Source: Bacteroidales bacterium UBA1756 (GTDB lineage: Bacteria; Bacteroidota; Bacteroidia; Bacteroidales; WCHB1-69). From it: DNA of 64,000 bases. The notes under the pieces were generated by a model. The model did no database searches and was not told where the DNA came from. It was given only the letters and a program-made list of their open reading frames with translations. This document shows, piece after piece, positions 8,526-18,084 of the stretch (within the stretch, counting starts at the first letter, position 1; each line of letters begins with the position of its first letter). The position numbers and the translations under genes are program-made. Location of the stretch: positions 1 to 64,000 of the forward strand of contig DCHI01000078.1 of NCBI GenBank assembly GCA_002314795.1. The letters run 5' to 3'.

Positions 8526-8987
8526 TTATTCGATGGTGAGGAGGACGTCGCCTTCCATAACGGCATCGCGTTGTTTAACGCGGATTCCGGTAACTTTACC
8601 TGCCTTCGGAGCTTCAATGTTGTTTTCCATTTTCATTGCTTCGAGAAGGATGATGTGTTGACCGGCGGTAACGGTGTCCCCTTCGCGGACCATAATGTCA
8701 AGGACAGTTCCTGGCAGCGGGGATTTGACAGCCATTCCGGCGCCACTTGCGGCGGGTGCGGCAGCGGGTGCGGCAGCAGGAGCAGCGGCCGGAGCGGCGG
8801 CTCTTGGAGCAGCTGCAGCAGCAGGACGTGCGGCTGGAGCGGGTGCACTCGGAGTCTTTACGCCCGTCATATCCAATTCTACTTCGTAGGCCTTGCCGTT
8901 AACTTCAACTTGGGCCTTGTTATCAACGATGTCAACAATGTCAACTGAGTATTCGTTGCCGTTGATTTTGAACTTGTAATTTTTCAT
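8526..8987 (-). CDS. Biotin carboxyl carrier protein of a methylmalonyl-CoA/oxaloacetate decarboxylase-type complex
   Basis: 153 residues. Residues 1-50 are a small conserved N-terminal segment, then an Ala/Pro linker (about 52-85) and a biotinyl domain with the canonical LEAMKMEN motif (biotinylated Lys 119). It would shuttle CO2 from the carboxyltransferase (10112-11671) to the membrane decarboxylase subunit. The alanine-rich linker is coded by GCN-rich, somewhat repetitive DNA. It follows the LTD-OadG gene by 56 bp in the same direction. In related genomes a beta subunit gene often comes next; here it does not. Confidence 0.9.
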   Translation of the reverse strand: MKNYKFKINGNEYSVDIVDIVDNKAQVEVNGKAYEVELDMTGVKTPSAPAPAARPAAAAAPRAAAPAAAPAAAPAAAPAASGAGMAVKSPLPGTVLDIMVREGDTVTAGQHIILLEAMKMENNIEAPKAGKVTGIRVKQRDAVMEGDVLLTIE

Positions 8988-9043
8988 AGTACTATTTTTT
9001 ATAATTTTTTAATTCTGATACAATATATATATGTATATATGAC

Positions 9044-10087
9044 CTATTTTCTTTCAGGATTTTGTTTGAAATTGAAATGTTTCTGTCCCCAGACGGAATG
9101 TTCGGCATCATCGTTGAAGGTCAAAACTTCACTTTCGTAATCGTGATTGGTGTAAAGGTACATATAAAGTGCCATCGCGATGGCCGTAGTCTCTTCGTCG
9201 CTGCCACCGATGTTGGCCTGGTGAAGGGCGGCTGCAATGGCGACGGCTTCTTCGTCAGACAGAGGACCGTTCCCTTGGACGGGAGCGACTTTCTTTTCCT
9301 CTTTCTTCGGAGCTTTTCCACTTTTTCTGGAATAGTAACCAAAGATTTTCAAAACGATATAGATGATGGCCAATACGCCAAAAACAACGGACATTGAAGT
9401 CAATGTCATTGCAATTCCGTGCGGGTCATTCTTAGCCAATTTGTCGGCCTTGCTTTCCGAAGCTTGAACCTTGTTGTTGGAACCAGGAGTGAAAAATTCC
9501 AAGTAGGTACGCAAATCCTTGGCATTGTCCTCTTCTACGACAGAGTTTTCTCCATTGTCAGCGACAACGCCATCTTCCGGACATCCGAAAGATTGATTTC
9601 TGGTACGCAAACTTTCTGGAAATTCCATAATGTCAATGAGCGTTCTACCGTCGGAACCGAGGAGCGCAACATAGTTGGAATTATCCGGAGTAAAATTGGT
9701 GTGGAAGGTACCGTATGTGGGGTCGCCATCCAAGAAGAAGACAACGGCGCTACGTTGTTCCATCAAGGTTTTCGGGTCTCCCTTAGGAATATTGTAACAT
9801 TTTTCTTTGAACTTGTTCAATGCGTTCTGGCCTGCTTTGCCTCTTTGTTGCGCAGCGGCGAGGCCGGTGGTATCGTTGGTGAGGTAGCACCCTCCGATGT
9901 TCACGGAGTTGTACGCAGTATTGTAAATCTCGACCCACGGCACGTGACGGCTGTACTCATCCGTGAAATTCTCATCATTTTTAATGAGAATCTCGTTCAG
10001 ACGCAAGTCAGCGATAGACTGTGCCTGAAGGGAGAATGCTGCCAACGCGATAACGAGGGTGAGGCAGATATTTTTAAAACTTTTCAT
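9044..10087 (-). CDS. Lamin-tail-domain/OadG fusion protein (Na+ decarboxylase gamma-like subunit)
   Basis: 347 residues. A signal peptide (MKSFKNICLTLVIALAAFSLQAQ) is followed by a lamin-tail-like beta domain (LRLNEILIKNDEN ... WVEIYNTAYNSVNIGG ... LLGSDGRTLIDIMEFP), one transmembrane helix (about 225-250), and a cytoplasmic OadG-like tail with a charged KAPKKEEKK stretch and an acidic, alanine-rich helix. OadG-type subunits hold the carboxyltransferase to the membrane decarboxylase. The periplasmic lamin-tail domain is an unusual addition to that role; its partner is unknown. The gene sits between mmdA and the biotin carrier (gaps of 24 and 56 bp), which supports a shared complex. Confidence 0.75.
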   Translation of the reverse strand: MKSFKNICLTLVIALAAFSLQAQSIADLRLNEILIKNDENFTDEYSRHVPWVEIYNTAYNSVNIGGCYLTNDTTGLAAAQQRGKAGQNALNKFKEKCYNIPKGDPKTLMEQRSAVVFFLDGDPTYGTFHTNFTPDNSNYVALLGSDGRTLIDIMEFPESLRTRNQSFGCPEDGVVADNGENSVVEEDNAKDLRTYLEFFTPGSNNKVQASESKADKLAKNDPHGIAMTLTSMSVVFGVLAIIYIVLKIFGYYSRKSGKAPKKEEKKVAPVQGNGPLSDEEAVAIAAALHQANIGGSDEETTAIAMALYMYLYTNHDYESEVLTFNDDAEHSVWGQKHFNFKQNPERK

Positions 10088-10111
10088 TTGTCTGTCAATG
10101 TTTTAGTTAGA

Positions 10112-11671
10112 TTATAACGGGAGGTTGTCGTGCTTCTTGGCCGGATTTTCAAGACGCTTGGTGCGCAATGATTCGAGGGCGCGGATGACTCTGAAACGCG
10201 TGTTGCGCGGTTCGATAACGTCGTCGATATAACCATATTTGGCAGCCACATACGGATTAGCAAATGCCTTCGTGTATTCGGCTTCTTTTTCATTAAGATA
10301 ATCTGCCTGTTTTGCCGGATCTTCAATGTTCTTGACATCCTTGCTGTAGAGAATTTCAACAGCGCCCTTGCCACCCATAACGGCGATTTCAGCTGTCGGC
10401 CACGCATAGTTGATGTCACCACGAAGATGCTTGGAACTCATTACGCAGTATGCTCCACCATAGTCTTTACGAAGGATGACGGTAACTTTCGGGACCGTTG
10501 CTTCACCGTAAGCATAAAGCAATTTGGCACCGTGAAGGATGATACCGCCGTATTCCTGACCGGTTCCAGGGAGGAAACCGGGAACGTCAACCAACGTTAC
10601 CAACGGAATATTGAATGCGTCACAGAAACGTACGAAGCGAGCGCCCTTGCGGGAAGCGTTGATGTCGAGAACGCCAGCAAGCCAGTTGGGCTGGTTGGCT
10701 ACGATACCGACGGACATACCGTTGAAACGGGCAAAACCGACCACGATGTTCTTGGCGTAATTGGCTTGAACTTCCAAAAATTCGCCATTGTCAACGATGC
10801 TGTTGATGACGGACTTGACATCGTAGGGCTTGTTTGGATTGTCGGGAATGATTTGATTGAGAACGTCATCCAAACGATTGATAGGATCTTCGCAGCTATA
10901 GCGAGGTGCGGTTTCCATATTGTTGGATGGGAGGAATCCGAGAAGTTGACGAATCATAGCGATACCGTCGTCTTCGTTATCCACAGCAAAAGAGGCGACG
11001 CCTGACTTGGTTGAATGGACGCTGGCGCCACCGAGGTCTTCAACGCTGACCGTTTCGCCCGTGACCGTTTTCACAACCTTGGGTCCCGTAACGAACATAT
11101 AGCTGGTATTCTTAGCCATCATAATGAAGTCGGTGAGAGCCGGTGAATAGACGGCACCGCCGGCGCAAGGACCGAAGATGGCTGAAATCTGGGGAACGAC
11201 GCCGGAAGCGAGGATGTTACGTTGGAAAATTTCTGCGTAACCAGCCAAGCTGTTGACACCTTCCTGAATACGAGCTCCACCGGAATCATTGAATCCGATT
11301 ACGGGAGCACCCATCTTCATTGCTTGGTCCAAAACCTTGCATATTTTGTTAGCGACCGTCTCGGACAGAGAACCGCCGGAAACGGTAAAGTCTTGAGAAT
11401 AAACGAAAACGAGGCGTCCGTCGACAGTACCGTAACCCGTAATCACACCATCGGTGAGCGGGGTGTCCTTTTCCATTCCGAAATTGTGGCAACGGTGGGT
11501 GGAGAACATATCAAATTCTTCAAAGCTGCCTTCGTCCAAAAATTTGAGGATACGTTCCCTTGCGGTGTACTTGCCTTGGGCGTGCTGCTTTTCAATTCGC
11601 TTTTCGCCGCCGGCCATACGGGCTTTCTCACGGAGTTCCAAAAGCTCGTTGATTTTGTCTTGCATTGTCAT
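10112..11671 (-). CDS. mmdA: Methylmalonyl-CoA carboxyltransferase/decarboxylase alpha subunit
   Basis: 519 residues, the normal size for the acyl-CoA carboxyltransferase family (MmdA/PccB). Characteristic segments include [25 protein letters not shown] (the first part), a Gly-rich oxyanion region [16 protein letters not shown], and the C-terminal [18 protein letters not shown] and [16 protein letters not shown]. It transfers CO2 from (S)-methylmalonyl-CoA to biotin, in the succinate-to-propionate pathway typical of Bacteroidales. It is the first gene of a three-gene set with LTD-OadG and the biotin carrier. The start may be ATG 11671 or the ATG two codons later. TAAATTTG lies 90 bp upstream. 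Confidence 0.93.
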   Translation of the reverse strand: MTMQDKINELLELREKARMAGGEKRIEKQHAQGKYTARERILKFLDEGSFEEFDMFSTHRCHNFGMEKDTPLTDGVITGYGTVDGRLVFVYSQDFTVSGGSLSETVANKICKVLDQAMKMGAPVIGFNDSGGARIQEGVNSLAGYAEIFQRNILASGVVPQISAIFGPCAGGAVYSPALTDFIMMAKNTSYMFVTGPKVVKTVTGETVSVEDLGGASVHSTKSGVASFAVDNEDDGIAMIRQLLGFLPSNNMETAPRYSCEDPINRLDDVLNQIIPDNPNKPYDVKSVINSIVDNGEFLEVQANYAKNIVVGFARFNGMSVGIVANQPNWLAGVLDINASRKGARFVRFCDAFNIPLVTLVDVPGFLPGTGQEYGGIILHGAKLLYAYGEATVPKVTVILRKDYGGAYCVMSSKHLRGDINYAWPTAEIAVMGGKGAVEILYSKDVKNIEDPAKQADYLNEKEAEYTKAFANPYVAAKYGYIDDVIEPRNTRFRVIRALESLRTKRLENPAKKHDNLPL

Positions 11672-11760
11672 TTGCTTCTATTTTTTTGATTTATAAATTG
11701 TTCTTCTTGTTTTCGTATGTTATTGAAACAGCCCTATTTCGCAATTTCAAAAATCGGCTG

Positions 11761-11768
11761 CAAATTTA
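11761..11768 (-). promoter_or_regulatory. -7 box (TAAATTTG) of the mmdA operon
   Basis: TAAATTTGCA on the minus strand, in the divergent region shared with cyuA. The predicted mmdA leader is about 85 nt. Confidence 0.45.
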
Positions 11769-11847
11769 CATTTTTTTTGTAGAAAAAGCCACATTTTTTT
11801 ATAGTCTCTTTATCTTTCTTTATTCTTTGATGAATGAACAAAAATCG

Positions 11848-11855
11848 TATTTTTG
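11848..11855 (+). promoter_or_regulatory. -7 box (TATTTTTG) of cyuA-trmO
   Basis: TATTTTTGCGGC on the plus strand. Its position rules out the upstream in-frame ATG at 11834 and supports ATG 11876. Confidence 0.5.
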
Positions 11856-11875
11856 CGGCTTCAATTTTTTTCACA

Positions 11876-13156
11876 ATGACTATATCTGAAAAAGAACAAA
11901 TCATCGGACTTGTTAAGCGCGAGGTCGTTCCGGCTATCGGATGCACCGAACCGATGGCCGTCGCTTTGGCCGTTGCAAAATCGAAAGAAATTTTAGGGAG
12001 CATCCCCAAACAAATCGAGGTTTCTCTCAGTGCCAATATGCTGAAAAACGCAATGGGTGTCGGAATCCCCGGAACGGATATGGTGGGACTTCCCATCGCC
12101 ATCGCACTCGGAGCCATCATCGGAAATTCCGATTATCTGCTTGAAGTTTTGAAAGATACTACCCCCGAATCGGTGGCCGCTGGCCGTGATTTCATCGCTC
12201 AAAAGCGAATTCAAATTTCACAAAAAAAAGATACGACTGAAAAACTCTACATTGAAGTTGTGAGCCACAACGGAGATGACAAAGCGGTCGTCATCATTCG
12301 GGGCGAACATACGCATTTTGCATACATCGCAAAAAATGGAGATGTTCTGTTGGATGAGAGCAAGGCCACTTCTTCCGTCTCCGAAACATCCGATCCGGTG
12401 CTTACTTTGAAAAAGGTTTATGATTTCGCGATGAATGCCCCGTTGGAGGATATCCGTTTCATCCTCGAGGCCGCCGAACTGAACCGCAAGGTGGCTGAAA
12501 TCTCGCTTCACGGAGACTATGGCCACGGATTGGGGAAAATGATTTTTATGCAACCCCACGAACAACTTTTGGGGAATGGCATTTTCTCTAAAATATTGGC
12601 CTACACTTCCGCCGCCTGCGATGCCCGTATGGCCGGTTTGAAAGTTCCGGTGATGAGCAATTCCGGCAGCGGCAATCAAGGAATTGCCGCTACATTGCCC
12701 GTCTGGGTGTATGCCCAAGAGCGTTTAAAAAGTGAAGAAGAGCTGATTCGCGCATTGATGCTCAGTCACTTAACCGTCATTTACATTAAACAAAGCTTCG
12801 GACGACTTTCACCTTTGTGTGGCTGTGTCGTGGCCGCTACGGGTTCCGCCTGCGGAATTACCTACCTTATGGGCGGCGACTATGAACAAATCGTCTATGC
12901 CGTCAAAAATATGATTGCCAATATTTCGGGAATGATTTGTGACGGAGCCAAGCCGAGCTGCTCGTTGAAAGTGGCTACCGGCGTTTCCACGGCTGTCTTT
13001 TCATCTATGCTGGCCGTAGAAGGCCGGACGGTATCTTCCGTGGAAGGAATCATTGATGATGATGTAGAAAAATGCATCCGCAATATGGCCAACTTGGGCA
13101 TTCAAGGAATGGCGGGGACGGACAATTACGTGTTGGACATTATGACACGCAAGTAA
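11876..13156 (+). CDS. cyuA: L-cysteine desulfidase / serine dehydratase-like Fe-S protein (UPF0597, CyuA family)
   Basis: 426 residues from ATG 11876. An upstream ATG at 11834 would precede the promoter and adds a tail (NKNRIFAASIFF) without family features. The conserved VVPAIGCTEPMAVALA (Cys about 23) and later cysteines in PLCGCVVAATGSACGI and GMICDGAKPSCSLKVATG are the family's iron-sulphur ligands. Members degrade L-cysteine to sulphide, ammonia and pyruvate. The TrmO gene follows 14 bp later and is probably co-transcribed. Confidence 0.87.
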   Translation: MTISEKEQIIGLVKREVVPAIGCTEPMAVALAVAKSKEILGSIPKQIEVSLSANMLKNAMGVGIPGTDMVGLPIAIALGAIIGNSDYLLEVLKDTTPESVAAGRDFIAQKRIQISQKKDTTEKLYIEVVSHNGDDKAVVIIRGEHTHFAYIAKNGDVLLDESKATSSVSETSDPVLTLKKVYDFAMNAPLEDIRFILEAAELNRKVAEISLHGDYGHGLGKMIFMQPHEQLLGNGIFSKILAYTSAACDARMAGLKVPVMSNSGSGNQGIAATLPVWVYAQERLKSEEELIRALMLSHLTVIYIKQSFGRLSPLCGCVVAATGSACGITYLMGGDYEQIVYAVKNMIANISGMICDGAKPSCSLKVATGVSTAVFSSMLAVEGRTVSSVEGIIDDDVEKCIRNMANLGIQGMAGTDNYVLDIMTRK

Positions 13157-13170
13157 TCCCGTCCGGTAGA

Positions 13171-13863
13171 ATGTTGAAAACCATTGCTCCCATCGCCCAC
13201 ATCCGTAGCGATTTCCCGACAAAGTTCGGGATTCCGCGGCAAAGTGGATTAGTACCCGAATTGCGTGCCACGATTGTTTTTGAACCCGAGTACGCTGTGG
13301 CGGAAGCCGTGCGCGGCCTTTCCGATTTTTCTCACCTGTGGCTGATTTGGGGATTTTCAGCCGCCGAGCGTTCCGAATGGTCACCGACGGTGCGTCCGCC
13401 TCGCCTTGGCGGAAACGTCCGAATGGGCGTGTTTGCAACCCGTTCTCCGTTCCGTCCGAATTTCCTCGGTCTTTCGTCGGTTCGAATCATTTCGGTAAAC
13501 GTGGTGAATGGCATTCCCGACATACAAGTCGCCGGCGCCGACCTGATGGACGGCACTCCGATTTATGACATCAAACCGTACCTGACAACGACGGACTGTC
13601 ATCCGGAAGCCCGTGACGGCTTTGTAGCCGCGTCCGGCAGTTATGGCATCGAGGTTGTTTTTCCGGACGAGATGGCGACCGAAATGACTTGCGAAGAACG
13701 GACGGCACTGCGAGCCGTATTAGCACAAGACCCGCGTCCGGCCTACCACGACGACCCCATCCGAATCTACGGTTTCCCTTTCGGGAAATACGAGGTGAAA
13801 TTCAAAGTTTCTGACAACGTCCTGACGGTGATTTCCGTAGAAAAAAACATCAAAATATTGTAG
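13171..13863 (+). CDS. trmO: tRNA (N6-threonylcarbamoyladenosine-37) N6-methyltransferase TrmO (TsaA-like)
   Basis: 230 residues from ATG 13171. An earlier in-frame start at 13072 would overlap cyuA and lacks family features. TsaA/TrmO beta-barrel features are clear: IAHIRSDFPTKFGIPRQSGL at the N terminus, FSHLWLIWGF, then the SAM-pocket stretch RPPRLGGN / RMGVFATRSPFRPNFLGLSS, and YDIKPYL. The family methylates t6A37 of tRNA-Thr in E. coli. It ends in a small repeated, palindrome-containing stretch at 13864-13900. Confidence 0.92.
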   Translation: MLKTIAPIAHIRSDFPTKFGIPRQSGLVPELRATIVFEPEYAVAEAVRGLSDFSHLWLIWGFSAAERSEWSPTVRPPRLGGNVRMGVFATRSPFRPNFLGLSSVRIISVNVVNGIPDIQVAGADLMDGTPIYDIKPYLTTTDCHPEARDGFVAASGSYGIEVVFPDEMATEMTCEERTALRAVLAQDPRPAYHDDPIRIYGFPFGKYEVKFKVSDNVLTVISVEKNIKIL

Positions 13864-13900
13864 GGACGCCACATTGTGACGTCACATTGTGACATCCCTG
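13864..13900. repeat. Palindromic/direct-repeat intergenic element after trmO
   Basis: CACATTGTGAC occurs twice (13870-13880 and 13883-13893), and GTGACGTCAC (13876-13885) is a perfect 10-bp palindrome; outer GGGA/TCCC ends can extend pairing. It starts right after the trmO stop. It may act as a hairpin or be one copy of a dispersed genomic repeat; no second copy is seen in the window. Confidence 0.55.
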
Positions 13901-13948
13901 CACGAGGGAATTAAGATTTTTTAAAATCACGATTTCCTCCTTTTGTCG

Positions 13949-13956
13949 TACCTTTG
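13949..13956 (+). promoter_or_regulatory. -7 box (TACCTTTG) of lpxD-lpxC
   Basis: TACCTTTGCAC on the plus strand, 16 bp before ATG 13972. It overlaps the alternative upstream ATG 13954, which argues for the later start. Confidence 0.55.
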
Positions 13957-13971
13957 CACAAAATTAATATT

Positions 13972-14994
13972 ATGGAATTTAAAATATCTCAAATTGCGCA
14001 ACTACTTTCTGCTGAGATTGTTGGAGACGAAAACGCAACTGTTCAAACCGTATGTAAAATTGAAGAAGGAATCCCTGGAGGACTTACCTTTCTTGCCAAT
14101 CCGAAATATACACACCATATTTACGAAACCAAAGCCACTGCCGCCATCGTCAACAGTGACTTTGTTCCTGAAAAGCCGGTCAACTGCACCCTCATCAAAG
14201 TGAAAGATCCGTATTTCGCTTTTGCCCAACTTTTGGATTTTTACAACAAAGCCAAGGGAACGAAACGCGGGATTTCATCGCACGCGTGCATCGCTGAATC
14301 GGCAAAAATCGGGAAAGACGTTTACATCGGCGAATTTGCCAGCATTGGCGAAAACGTGGTCGTGGGCGACGGTTGCCAAATCTTTCCACACGTTTGCTTA
14401 GGAGACAACGTTAAAGTCGGGAACAACACCGTTCTCAATTCGGGAGTCAAGGTTTATGCAGAATGCGTTATCGGGAATGACTGTATTCTTCACGCGGGCG
14501 CCGTTATCGGAGCCGATGGTTTCGGATTCGCGCCTAAGGATGGTATTTTTGTCAAAGTTCCTCAAATCGGCAATGTCGTCATTGAAGACAATGTTGAAAT
14601 CGGATCCAACACCTGCATCGACCGCGCAACGATGGGGTCCACCATCATTCACAAAAACGTTAAGTTAGACAACCTGATTCAAATCGCCCACAATGTGGAG
14701 GTGGGTGAAGGATGTGCCTTTGCCGCACAAGTCGGAATCGCCGGTTCTGCCAAGATAGGCAAACATTGCATTATGGGCGGAAAAGCCGGAATGGTTGGCC
14801 ATATCACGATGGGAGATAACACGATGGTCGGGCCGCAATCCGCTGTTTCACACGCACTTCTGGGAAACCAGGTCGTTCTCGGTTCGCCCGCCATTCCCGC
14901 AAGCGAGGAAAAACGGCTTATCATCTTCCGCAAAAAACTTCCAGAACTTTTCAACCGCGTTTCTGAACTTGAAAAAAAACTGAAAAATGAGTAA
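13972..14994 (+). CDS. lpxD: UDP-3-O-(3-hydroxyacyl)glucosamine N-acyltransferase LpxD
   Basis: 340 residues from ATG 13972 ([20 protein letters not shown]). An N-terminal uridine-binding domain is followed by a left-handed beta-helix of hexapeptide repeats ([34 protein letters not shown] and so on), and a C-terminal helix ([19 protein letters not shown]). The catalytic His lies in [11 protein letters not shown]. The enzyme adds the second 3-hydroxyacyl chain in lipid A synthesis, on the cytoplasmic side. Its stop codon overlaps the start of lpxC (ATG 14987), so translation of the two is coupled. Confidence 0.95.
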   Translation: MEFKISQIAQLLSAEIVGDENATVQTVCKIEEGIPGGLTFLANPKYTHHIYETKATAAIVNSDFVPEKPVNCTLIKVKDPYFAFAQLLDFYNKAKGTKRGISSHACIAESAKIGKDVYIGEFASIGENVVVGDGCQIFPHVCLGDNVKVGNNTVLNSGVKVYAECVIGNDCILHAGAVIGADGFGFAPKDGIFVKVPQIGNVVIEDNVEIGSNTCIDRATMGSTIIHKNVKLDNLIQIAHNVEVGEGCAFAAQVGIAGSAKIGKHCIMGGKAGMVGHITMGDNTMVGPQSAVSHALLGNQVVLGSPAIPASEEKRLIIFRKKLPELFNRVSELEKKLKNE

Positions 14995-15892
14995 GCAACA
15001 TACACTTTCCGGCAGCACATCACTGTCAGGAAAAGGCCTTCACACAGGCAAATACGTTACCGTTACATTCCAACCAGCCGAAGCCAATCACGGCATCATT
15101 TTCCGCCGCATTGACTTGGAAGGGAAACCGACTGTCCGCGCCATCGGCACCAATGTTTTCGACACATCGAGGGGAACTGCCATCAAAGACGGCGCCGCCG
15201 AAGTCCGTACCATCGAACATCTGATGGCCGCCCTCGCCGGTCTCGAAATCGACAACGTACTCATCGACATCGACGCGGAGGAGACTCCTATTTTGGATGG
15301 AAGCTCCCGTCTTTACATTGAAGCCCTTCAAAAATTGGAAATCGTTGAGCAAGATACCGAACGTGAGTTTTTCACCATTGAAAAGCCCGTCAACCTTGAA
15401 TTTGCTGACAAAGGCATCCGGATTCGCATCGAGCCCGCCGATGATTTTCAACTTTTCGTGGACGTCGATTACGGCACTGAAATCTTAGCCAAACAGACGG
15501 CTGAATTGAAAGACATTCGTCACTTTGTTCCCGAAGTTTTCAGTTGCAGAACCTTCGTCTTCTTGCACGAACTGCAATTCCTCATCCAGCACAATTTGGT
15601 CAAAGGCGGCGACGTGGATAATGCCATCGTTTTCGTAGCCCAAATGCCCACCTCCGATGTGTTGAAACAACTTGCCGACTTCTTCCAAAAAAGCGACCTG
15701 AAAGTCACCGAAAACGGCATTCTGAACAATATTGACCTGCGGTTTCCAAACGAGCCGGCACGTCACAAGCTGTTAGACCTCATCGGAGACCTTTACCTTT
15801 TAGGAAAGCCACTCAAAGGGCACGTCTATGCCACGCGACCTGGCCATTTTGCCAATACCGAAATGACCAAATTGCTTTTGAAAAACAACTAA
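14987..15892 (+). CDS. lpxC: UDP-3-O-acyl-N-acetylglucosamine deacetylase LpxC (not fused to FabZ)
   Basis: 301 residues, the length of a stand-alone LpxC. Zinc and catalytic motifs are visible: [17 protein letters not shown] (first Zn His), [22 protein letters not shown] (Zn His and Asp) and [11 protein letters not shown] (general acid His). It removes the N-acetyl group in the committed step of lipid A synthesis. In most Bacteroidales LpxC is the N-terminal half of an LpxC-FabZ fusion of about 460 residues. Here the gene stops and a strong terminator follows within 50 bp. It overlaps lpxD by 8 bp. Confidence 0.95.
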   Translation: MSKQHTLSGSTSLSGKGLHTGKYVTVTFQPAEANHGIIFRRIDLEGKPTVRAIGTNVFDTSRGTAIKDGAAEVRTIEHLMAALAGLEIDNVLIDIDAEETPILDGSSRLYIEALQKLEIVEQDTEREFFTIEKPVNLEFADKGIRIRIEPADDFQLFVDVDYGTEILAKQTAELKDIRHFVPEVFSCRTFVFLHELQFLIQHNLVKGGDVDNAIVFVAQMPTSDVLKQLADFFQKSDLKVTENGILNNIDLRFPNEPARHKLLDLIGDLYLLGKPLKGHVYATRPGHFANTEMTKLLLKNN

Positions 15893-15910
15893 GCAATCCC
15901 ATCACATACA

Positions 15911-15942
15911 ACAAAAAAGCCGAGAATCCTCGGCTTTTTTTA
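15911..15942. terminator. Bidirectional intrinsic terminator after lpxC
   Basis: AAAAAAGCCGAG-AATC-CTCGGCTTTTTTT: a 6-bp GC-rich stem (15919-15924 / 15929-15934) with A-run and T-run flanks. It serves lpxC on the plus strand and the lipoprotein gene (15961) on the minus strand. Confidence 0.9.
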
Positions 15943-15960
15943 TATCAAACAGGACGAAAA

Positions 15961-16626
15961 CTAATAACTAATGTAGAATTTATCCGGTGATTTCGCGTCT
16001 TGCACGAAAATGATTTGCGGTTCATTGCAGGAACGGATGGTGTCAGTATGTACTTGTTCAAAGTTAACTTTATGGTAATTAACCACTTGACTTACATAAA
16101 ATTCATTCTTCAGCACTTTTTTCACACTACTTTGTCCCAAAGAATAGGTCAAGCGAACGCTGAAATCCAATGGGGATTCCTGTTGCGTGAAATTTTGCTC
16201 CACAATTTCGGAACGGTCGGGCGTAACGGAGACACCACAAAATTCAAAGATAGAAGCGTGTATCATCGGGAAATCCAACATCTTGTATGAGTGGGCAGGT
16301 ATTGCAATGACATTCTCCGGAGAATAGACCAAAGCCCGATTTTTCTTTACTTGCAAGAAATCCATTGCCAGTCCATTTTTCACAAAAAAAGTCTCTCCCA
16401 AATAAATGTACATCGTCTCATCTGTCTGATTGAACAAGGTAAAAGACATATTCCCTTTGTCAGCCCAAAAGTCGTAATCTAAGCGGCAATCTTTGTCCGA
16501 ATAAGTGACCACATTTTCAGAAACCTTCGTGGGTTCTATCGATTTCAAACTCAGCACCTGATAATAGTTGACACAAGAGGTACAAACAAGTGCTATGGTG
16601 AACAACAGAGGAAGGATTTTTTTCAT
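15961..16626 (-). CDS. Conserved lipoprotein of unknown function
   Basis: 221 residues with a lipoprotein signal (MKKILPLLFTIALVCTSC; lipobox Cys 18). The rest is a predicted beta-rich periplasmic or outer-membrane-anchored domain (YDFWADKGNMSFTLFNQTDETMY...). I recognise no functional motif. It follows miaB by 40 bp in the same direction with no promoter between, so it is probably read from the miaB promoter, and it ends at the bidirectional terminator. Confidence 0.75.
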   Translation of the reverse strand: MKKILPLLFTIALVCTSCVNYYQVLSLKSIEPTKVSENVVTYSDKDCRLDYDFWADKGNMSFTLFNQTDETMYIYLGETFFVKNGLAMDFLQVKKNRALVYSPENVIAIPAHSYKMLDFPMIHASIFEFCGVSVTPDRSEIVEQNFTQQESPLDFSVRLTYSLGQSSVKKVLKNEFYVSQVVNYHKVNFEQVHTDTIRSCNEPQIIFVQDAKSPDKFYISY

Positions 16627-16666
16627 TGGTTTGGATTTTATTTATAAATGATTAAAATTCAACAAT

Positions 16667-17983
16667 TTAAACAGTGTGCCCAATCAAGGTGGCAGCGGTA
16701 CACGATTCTATCTCCACCATCACATAATCGCCTTTTTTATAATTTTTCTTTGGAAAAACGGCTACCTTGTTTTGGGATGTTCTTCCAAACAACTGGTCTT
16801 CAGAACGTTTTGAAACACCTTCCACCAAAACCTCGAAGGTTTTACCAATATCACGACGATTGTGTTCCAACGAAAGTTGCTGTTGCAAAGCAATGATTTC
16901 TTCCAAACGCTTGGTTTTCAAATCCTCGGGAATATCATCCTCGAAATGGGTGGTCGCGTACGTGTTTTCACGAAGAGAATATTTGAACATATAGGCATAC
17001 GAGTAACCGACTTCGCGCATCAATGACAGCGTGGCCTGGTGTTCCTCCTCGGTTTCACCACAAAAGCCAGCAATTATATCAGTGGCGATGGCACATTCGG
17101 GAACCAATCTTTTGATGGTTTCAATTTTTTCCAAATATTGCTCGCGGGTATAGACACGATTCATCCGTTGCAGCATAGAAGTGCTTCCCGCTTGAACCGG
17201 CAGATGGACAAACTTGCAAACGTTGGGATATTTTGCAATAACACGAATCAATTCTTCCGAAATATCCTTTGGATGCGAAGTGGCGAAACGGACGCGAAGT
17301 TGCGGGGACAAAAGAGCCACCTGCTCCATTAACTGAGCAAAGGTGGTCACATTGCCATCAACTTCGTAATGGTACGAGTTCACATTTTGTCCTAACAAAG
17401 TCACCTCTTTATAGCCATCGGCAAGAAGCTGGCGTGCTTCGTCAAGAATCGTTTTGGGAGAACGGCTGCGTTCACGTCCGCGGGTGAATGGGACAACGCA
17501 ATAGGAGCAGAAATTGTCACACCCACGCATAATGGAGATGAAACCGGAGACGCCATTGGCGGCGTACCGCACGGGCATAATGTCATCGTAGGTTTCAGTT
17601 TTGGAGAGGAGAACGTTGTAGGCCTTCTCCCCTGCTGCCGCTTCTTCAATCAAGTTTGGAAGTGAACGATAGGTATCGGGGCCGGCCACAAAGTCAAGCG
17701 TAGGTTCTTCGTCCAGAATCTGTTTTTTCAAACGCTCAGCCATACAACCCAACAGCCCTACCAGAAGTTTAGGAGAACGTTTCTTCAGAGCGGCAAGTTC
17801 CCGTAGCCGCTTATGGATTCGTTGTTCCGCATTGTCACGAATGGAACAAGTATTTATCAAAATCAAATCCGCCGACTGTTCATCGTCGGTAATGGTATAA
17901 TTATTTGATAAAATTGATGCAACAACCTCACTGTCAGCGACATTCATCTGACAGCCGTAAGTTTCAATAAAGAGTTTTTTCAT
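16667..17983 (-). CDS. miaB: tRNA-2-methylthio-N6-dimethylallyladenosine synthase MiaB
   Basis: 438 residues, as usual for MiaB. N-terminal UPF0004 domain with three auxiliary-cluster cysteines (YGCQMNVADSE, NTCSIRDNAEQ, GLLGCMAERL); radical-SAM motif GCDNFCSYCVVPFTRGRERS; C-terminal TRAM domain (LFGRTSQNKVAVFPKKNYKKGDYVMVEI). It adds the methylthio group to i6A37 in tRNAs reading UNN codons. A TATCTTTG box is 18 bp before the ATG. Confidence 0.95.
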   Translation of the reverse strand: MKKLFIETYGCQMNVADSEVVASILSNNYTITDDEQSADLILINTCSIRDNAEQRIHKRLRELAALKKRSPKLLVGLLGCMAERLKKQILDEEPTLDFVAGPDTYRSLPNLIEEAAAGEKAYNVLLSKTETYDDIMPVRYAANGVSGFISIMRGCDNFCSYCVVPFTRGRERSRSPKTILDEARQLLADGYKEVTLLGQNVNSYHYEVDGNVTTFAQLMEQVALLSPQLRVRFATSHPKDISEELIRVIAKYPNVCKFVHLPVQAGSTSMLQRMNRVYTREQYLEKIETIKRLVPECAIATDIIAGFCGETEEEHQATLSLMREVGYSYAYMFKYSLRENTYATTHFEDDIPEDLKTKRLEEIIALQQQLSLEHNRRDIGKTFEVLVEGVSKRSEDQLFGRTSQNKVAVFPKKNYKKGDYVMVEIESCTAATLIGHTV

Positions 17984-18000
17984 AGTGGAAATTTGAGTCG

Positions 18001-18008
18001 CAAAGATA
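18001..18008 (-). promoter_or_regulatory. -7 box (TATCTTTG) of miaB
   Basis: TATCTTTGCG on the minus strand, 18 bp before the miaB ATG. Confidence 0.5.
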
Positions 18009-18084
18009 CGGATAATAATTGAGATTATTTTTTTATAAAAAAGGAGGAGCGAAATCGAACTATTTTAAAGAATAATTCAAAAAA

